Made by a program: the position numbers and the translations under genes. Of a stretch of DNA of 64,000 bases, positions 62,567 to 64,000 are shown one piece after another (the stretch's first letter is position 1; every line of letters starts with the position of its first letter). Below the pieces are notes generated by a model, which was not told where the DNA came from, did not search any database, and saw nothing but the letters and a program-made list of their open reading frames with translations. The stretch is from Candidatus Nitrosotalea sinensis (lineage in GTDB: Archaea; Thermoproteota; Nitrososphaeria; Nitrososphaerales; Nitrosopumilaceae): the NCBI RefSeq assembly GCF_900143675.1, contig NZ_FRFC01000005.1:62001-126000 (forward strand), written 5' to 3'.

Positions 62567-62847
62567 TGCGTTCTGGCCGTAACCCTCCTTCTGTTTTCAC
62601 GACATTTCGCTATGCGGCCTACCTAAACAAAGTGCAGCTCTTATTGTTTGATTTGGCCTTTCTCCGCATGGGATGGATTTTTCATTCACATCCTGGAAAT
62701 CTCAGGTTTTACCATCATAGTGCTCCAGTTATGATTTTTTTCTGTGCCATTGCCAGTCATCTCTGACTATCCGTCTCCAGATCACGCTTGCTGCAAGGAG
62801 GGAGGAGTTTCCTCTGCCGTAGCAGTAATCGTTCACCAGCTCGCACT
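62565..62847 (-). ncRNA. rnpB: RNase P RNA
   Basis: The minus strand from 62847 begins AGTGCG and ends CGCACT at 62565; these ends pair to form helix P1, continued by CTGG with CCAG. Conserved elements of archaeal type A RNase P RNA appear in order: GGCAGAGGAAAC near the 5' end, GGCACAGAAA, GGTAAAACC, and the 3' GTCGTGAAAACAGAAGG before GGGTTACGGCC. It is about 283 nt long, usual for archaea. It is followed by a T-rich tract (ATTTTTTATC). It cleaves pre-tRNA 5' leaders. No protein gene fits this stretch. Confidence 0.9.
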
Positions 62848-62865
62848 GGTCTAGTCTCAATATCA

Positions 62866-62873
62866 ATATTTTA
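62866..62873 (-). promoter_or_regulatory. TATA box of the RNase P RNA gene
   Basis: On the minus strand AAAATATT lies about 22 nt upstream of the inferred 5' end at 62847. The spacing supports the start deduced from the P1 helix. Confidence 0.55.
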
Positions 62874-62952
62874 GCCTTTGAACACACATGCCCATACGAG
62901 TAAATAGTTACAAGTAGAGATTTATTCGACCATTCAGCCCTCACGGATAGAT

Positions 62953-64000
62953 ATGGAGCATGACTCACATGCAGGGCTTGTTCGTAGCCTTTCATTACTT
63001 GACATAACTATGATAGGAATTGCTGCCATGATAGGAGGAGCAATTTTCAATTTGGTAGGACCTGCAATGTATGAAGGAGGACCATCGCTTCTCATAGTAT
63101 TTCTTGCAAGTGGAATCATCAGTTTCTTTACAGCATTAACATATGCAGAATTAGGTTCTGCATTTCCAGAAGCAGGTGGAGGATATAGATGGGTCAAAGA
63201 GGGACTTCCAAGACCAAATGCATTCATCAGCGGTTGGATTGCATGGTTTGCACACATGATAGCAGGAAGTCTGTATGCAGTATCAATTGGTGATTTTTTT
63301 GGAAGTATGCTCACAAGCATAGGTGTAGCGTCACAATTTGGCGGGATTCCCCTTGACAAGATAATTGCAATATTATCAATAGTTCTCTTCACTTATGTAA
63401 ATTACAGAGGAGTCTCTCTAACAGGAAAAATTGGCAATGGTCTTACTTTTATGCAGATAATCATAATCATAGTTCTTATCGCATCAGGAATTTATGCAAT
63501 GAGTTTTGTCAATCATAACTGGGCAGTAAACTTTCAGCATTTTGTTCCAAAAGGCATAACAGGATTCATCTTAGCAATGGGAATCACGTTTATTGCATTT
63601 GAAGGCTATGAGATAATAGTACAAGCAGGCGAGGAAGTAAAAAATCCAAAAAGAAACATACCAAAAGCAATTTTCATTACATTAGGCATAGTCACAGTCC
63701 TTTACATTGCATTTACTTTTGTCTTCTTAGGGGGAATTGATGCTACAAAAGTTGGCAAAGAAGTATGGCAATACATAGGCGATAACCAAGATGTAGGAAT
63801 TGCAAAAGCTGCAGAATATCTTATCCCGTATGGAACGACATTAGTATTCGTAGGAGGATTGGTTTCAAGTGTTGCCGCTCTTAGTGCAACTACTTTTTCT
63901 TCAAGCAGAGTTTCTTTTGCGATGGGAAGACAGTACAATTTACCATACATATTTAGTTCCATACATTCCAAGCATCATACTCCTCATTTTGCCATAATTG
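62953..64000 (+). CDS. APC-superfamily amino acid permease (truncated by window end)
   Basis: A continuous frame from ATG 62953 runs off the window, giving 349 residues so far. The N-terminal LSLLDITMIGIAAMIGGAIF and YAELGSAFPEAGGGYRWVKE match the APC family helix 1 substrate loop and helix 3 region. At least eight helices are visible, and FEGYEIIVQAGEEVKNP matches the conserved helix 6 segment. It takes up amino acids or polyamines across the membrane by proton or sodium coupling; substrate not defined. It begins 79 nt from the TATA box of the divergent RNase P RNA gene. Confidence 0.92.
   Translation, partial: MEHDSHAGLVRSLSLLDITMIGIAAMIGGAIFNLVGPAMYEGGPSLLIVFLASGIISFFTALTYAELGSAFPEAGGGYRWVKEGLPRPNAFISGWIAWFAHMIAGSLYAVSIGDFFGSMLTSIGVASQFGGIPLDKIIAILSIVLFTYVNYRGVSLTGKIGNGLTFMQIIIIIVLIASGIYAMSFVNHNWAVNFQHFVPKGITGFILAMGITFIAFEGYEIIVQAGEEVKNPKRNIPKAIFITLGIVTVLYIAFTFVFLGGIDATKVGKEVWQYIGDNQDVGIAKAAEYLIPYGTTLVFVGGLVSSVAALSATTFSSSRVSFAMGRQYNLPYIFSSIHSKHHTPHFAII

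Noticed and set aside
62566-62995. Two frames (62566-62766 plus, 62729-62995 minus) in the region between the surface protein and permease genes
   Set aside because: They lie over the RNase P RNA gene and show no protein-like conservation; RNA structure explains the sequence.
62934-63392. Minus-strand frame of 152 codons
   Set aside because: It is antisense to the amino acid permease, whose membrane-helix pattern and APC motifs are clear on the plus strand.
1-64000. CRISPR arrays, insertion sequences or transposase genes
   Set aside because: No regularly spaced repeats and no transposase or integrase motifs were seen. The only direct repeats are those in the collagen gene and at the tRNA end.

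Overview
The window is chromosomal DNA of an AT-rich archaeon, most probably an ammonia-oxidising Nitrososphaerota (Thaumarchaeota) of the Nitrosopumilus/Nitrosotenuis kind. The evidence is the gene set: a CdvA cell-division protein with PRC-barrel, coiled coil and C-terminal tail, a thermosome subunit with a Gly/Met-rich tail, TFB, aIF1, FEN-1, an archaeal ProS, Sec61-beta, F420 biosynthesis genes, a receiver domain fused to zinc ribbons, and many small zinc-ribbon or orphan proteins. Many starts are GTG or TTG. Several genes lie about 25 nt downstream of a TATA box (leaderless), and convergent genes often overlap at their stop codons. No amo, urease or HP/HB key gene is in the window, so the lineage is inferred.

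Layout. 0-3.4 kb: the tail of a very basic protein, a small orphan, a 545-residue collagen-like protein and a TPR protein. 3.4-11 kb: sulfur and cofactor block (siroheme nitrite/sulfite reductase, rhodanese, inositol-phosphate synthase, Thi4, thioredoxin reductase, cysteine synthase, TusA). 11-20.7 kb: PHP phosphoesterase, CofE, phosphoserine-phosphatase-like HAD, ProS, a cupredoxin-like protein lacking its Cys ligand, an HtrA protease with a collagen-like stalk, two DNA glycosylases, TldD. 20.7-26.7 kb: signalling (histidine kinase, free HPt protein, CheY, receiver/zinc-ribbon protein), a PIN-ATPase-KH protein and a DtxR-type repressor. 27-36 kb: DUF192, acetyl-CoA synthetase, CdvA followed by a hairpin-plus-U8 terminator, a double ThyX-like protein, DoxX, an alcohol dehydrogenase, FEN-1. 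36.2-39.9 kb: an intron-containing tRNA-Ser(CGA) whose 3' end is repeated exactly 3.25 kb downstream, bracketing a zinc-ribbon gene, the thermosome, an ArsR-like regulator and a small protein. 40-50 kb: MDR oxidoreductase, a very small beta-carbonic-anhydrase-like protein, TFB, DnaJ-TPR, glycosyltransferase plus deacetylase-like pair, a coiled-coil protein, a JAMM protease. 50-55 kb: a peptide-type ABC importer core without ATPases. 55-62.6 kb: PD-(D/E)XK nuclease, DUF2070, Sec61-beta, an SSSCA1-like protein, aIF1, CPBP protease, CofC, CofD and a surface protein. 62.6-64 kb: the RNase P RNA gene on the minus strand and a truncated amino acid permease.

How the genes work together. Sulfite or nitrite reduction, sulfur transfer (rhodanese, TusA) and cysteine synthesis form one assimilatory block, and a tusA-cysK operon is visible. 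CofC, CofD and CofE together cover the lactyl-phosphate and glutamylation steps of F420 synthesis from two separate loci. The kinase, HPt, CheY and zinc-ribbon receiver protein could form one phosphorelay. The thermosome followed by an ArsR-like regulator suggests chaperone autoregulation. The most unusual items are the two collagen-like proteins, the tRNA 3'-end duplication, the small carbonic-anhydrase-like protein, the Cys-less cupredoxin, and a tusA reading frame that extends upstream of any canonical start codon.
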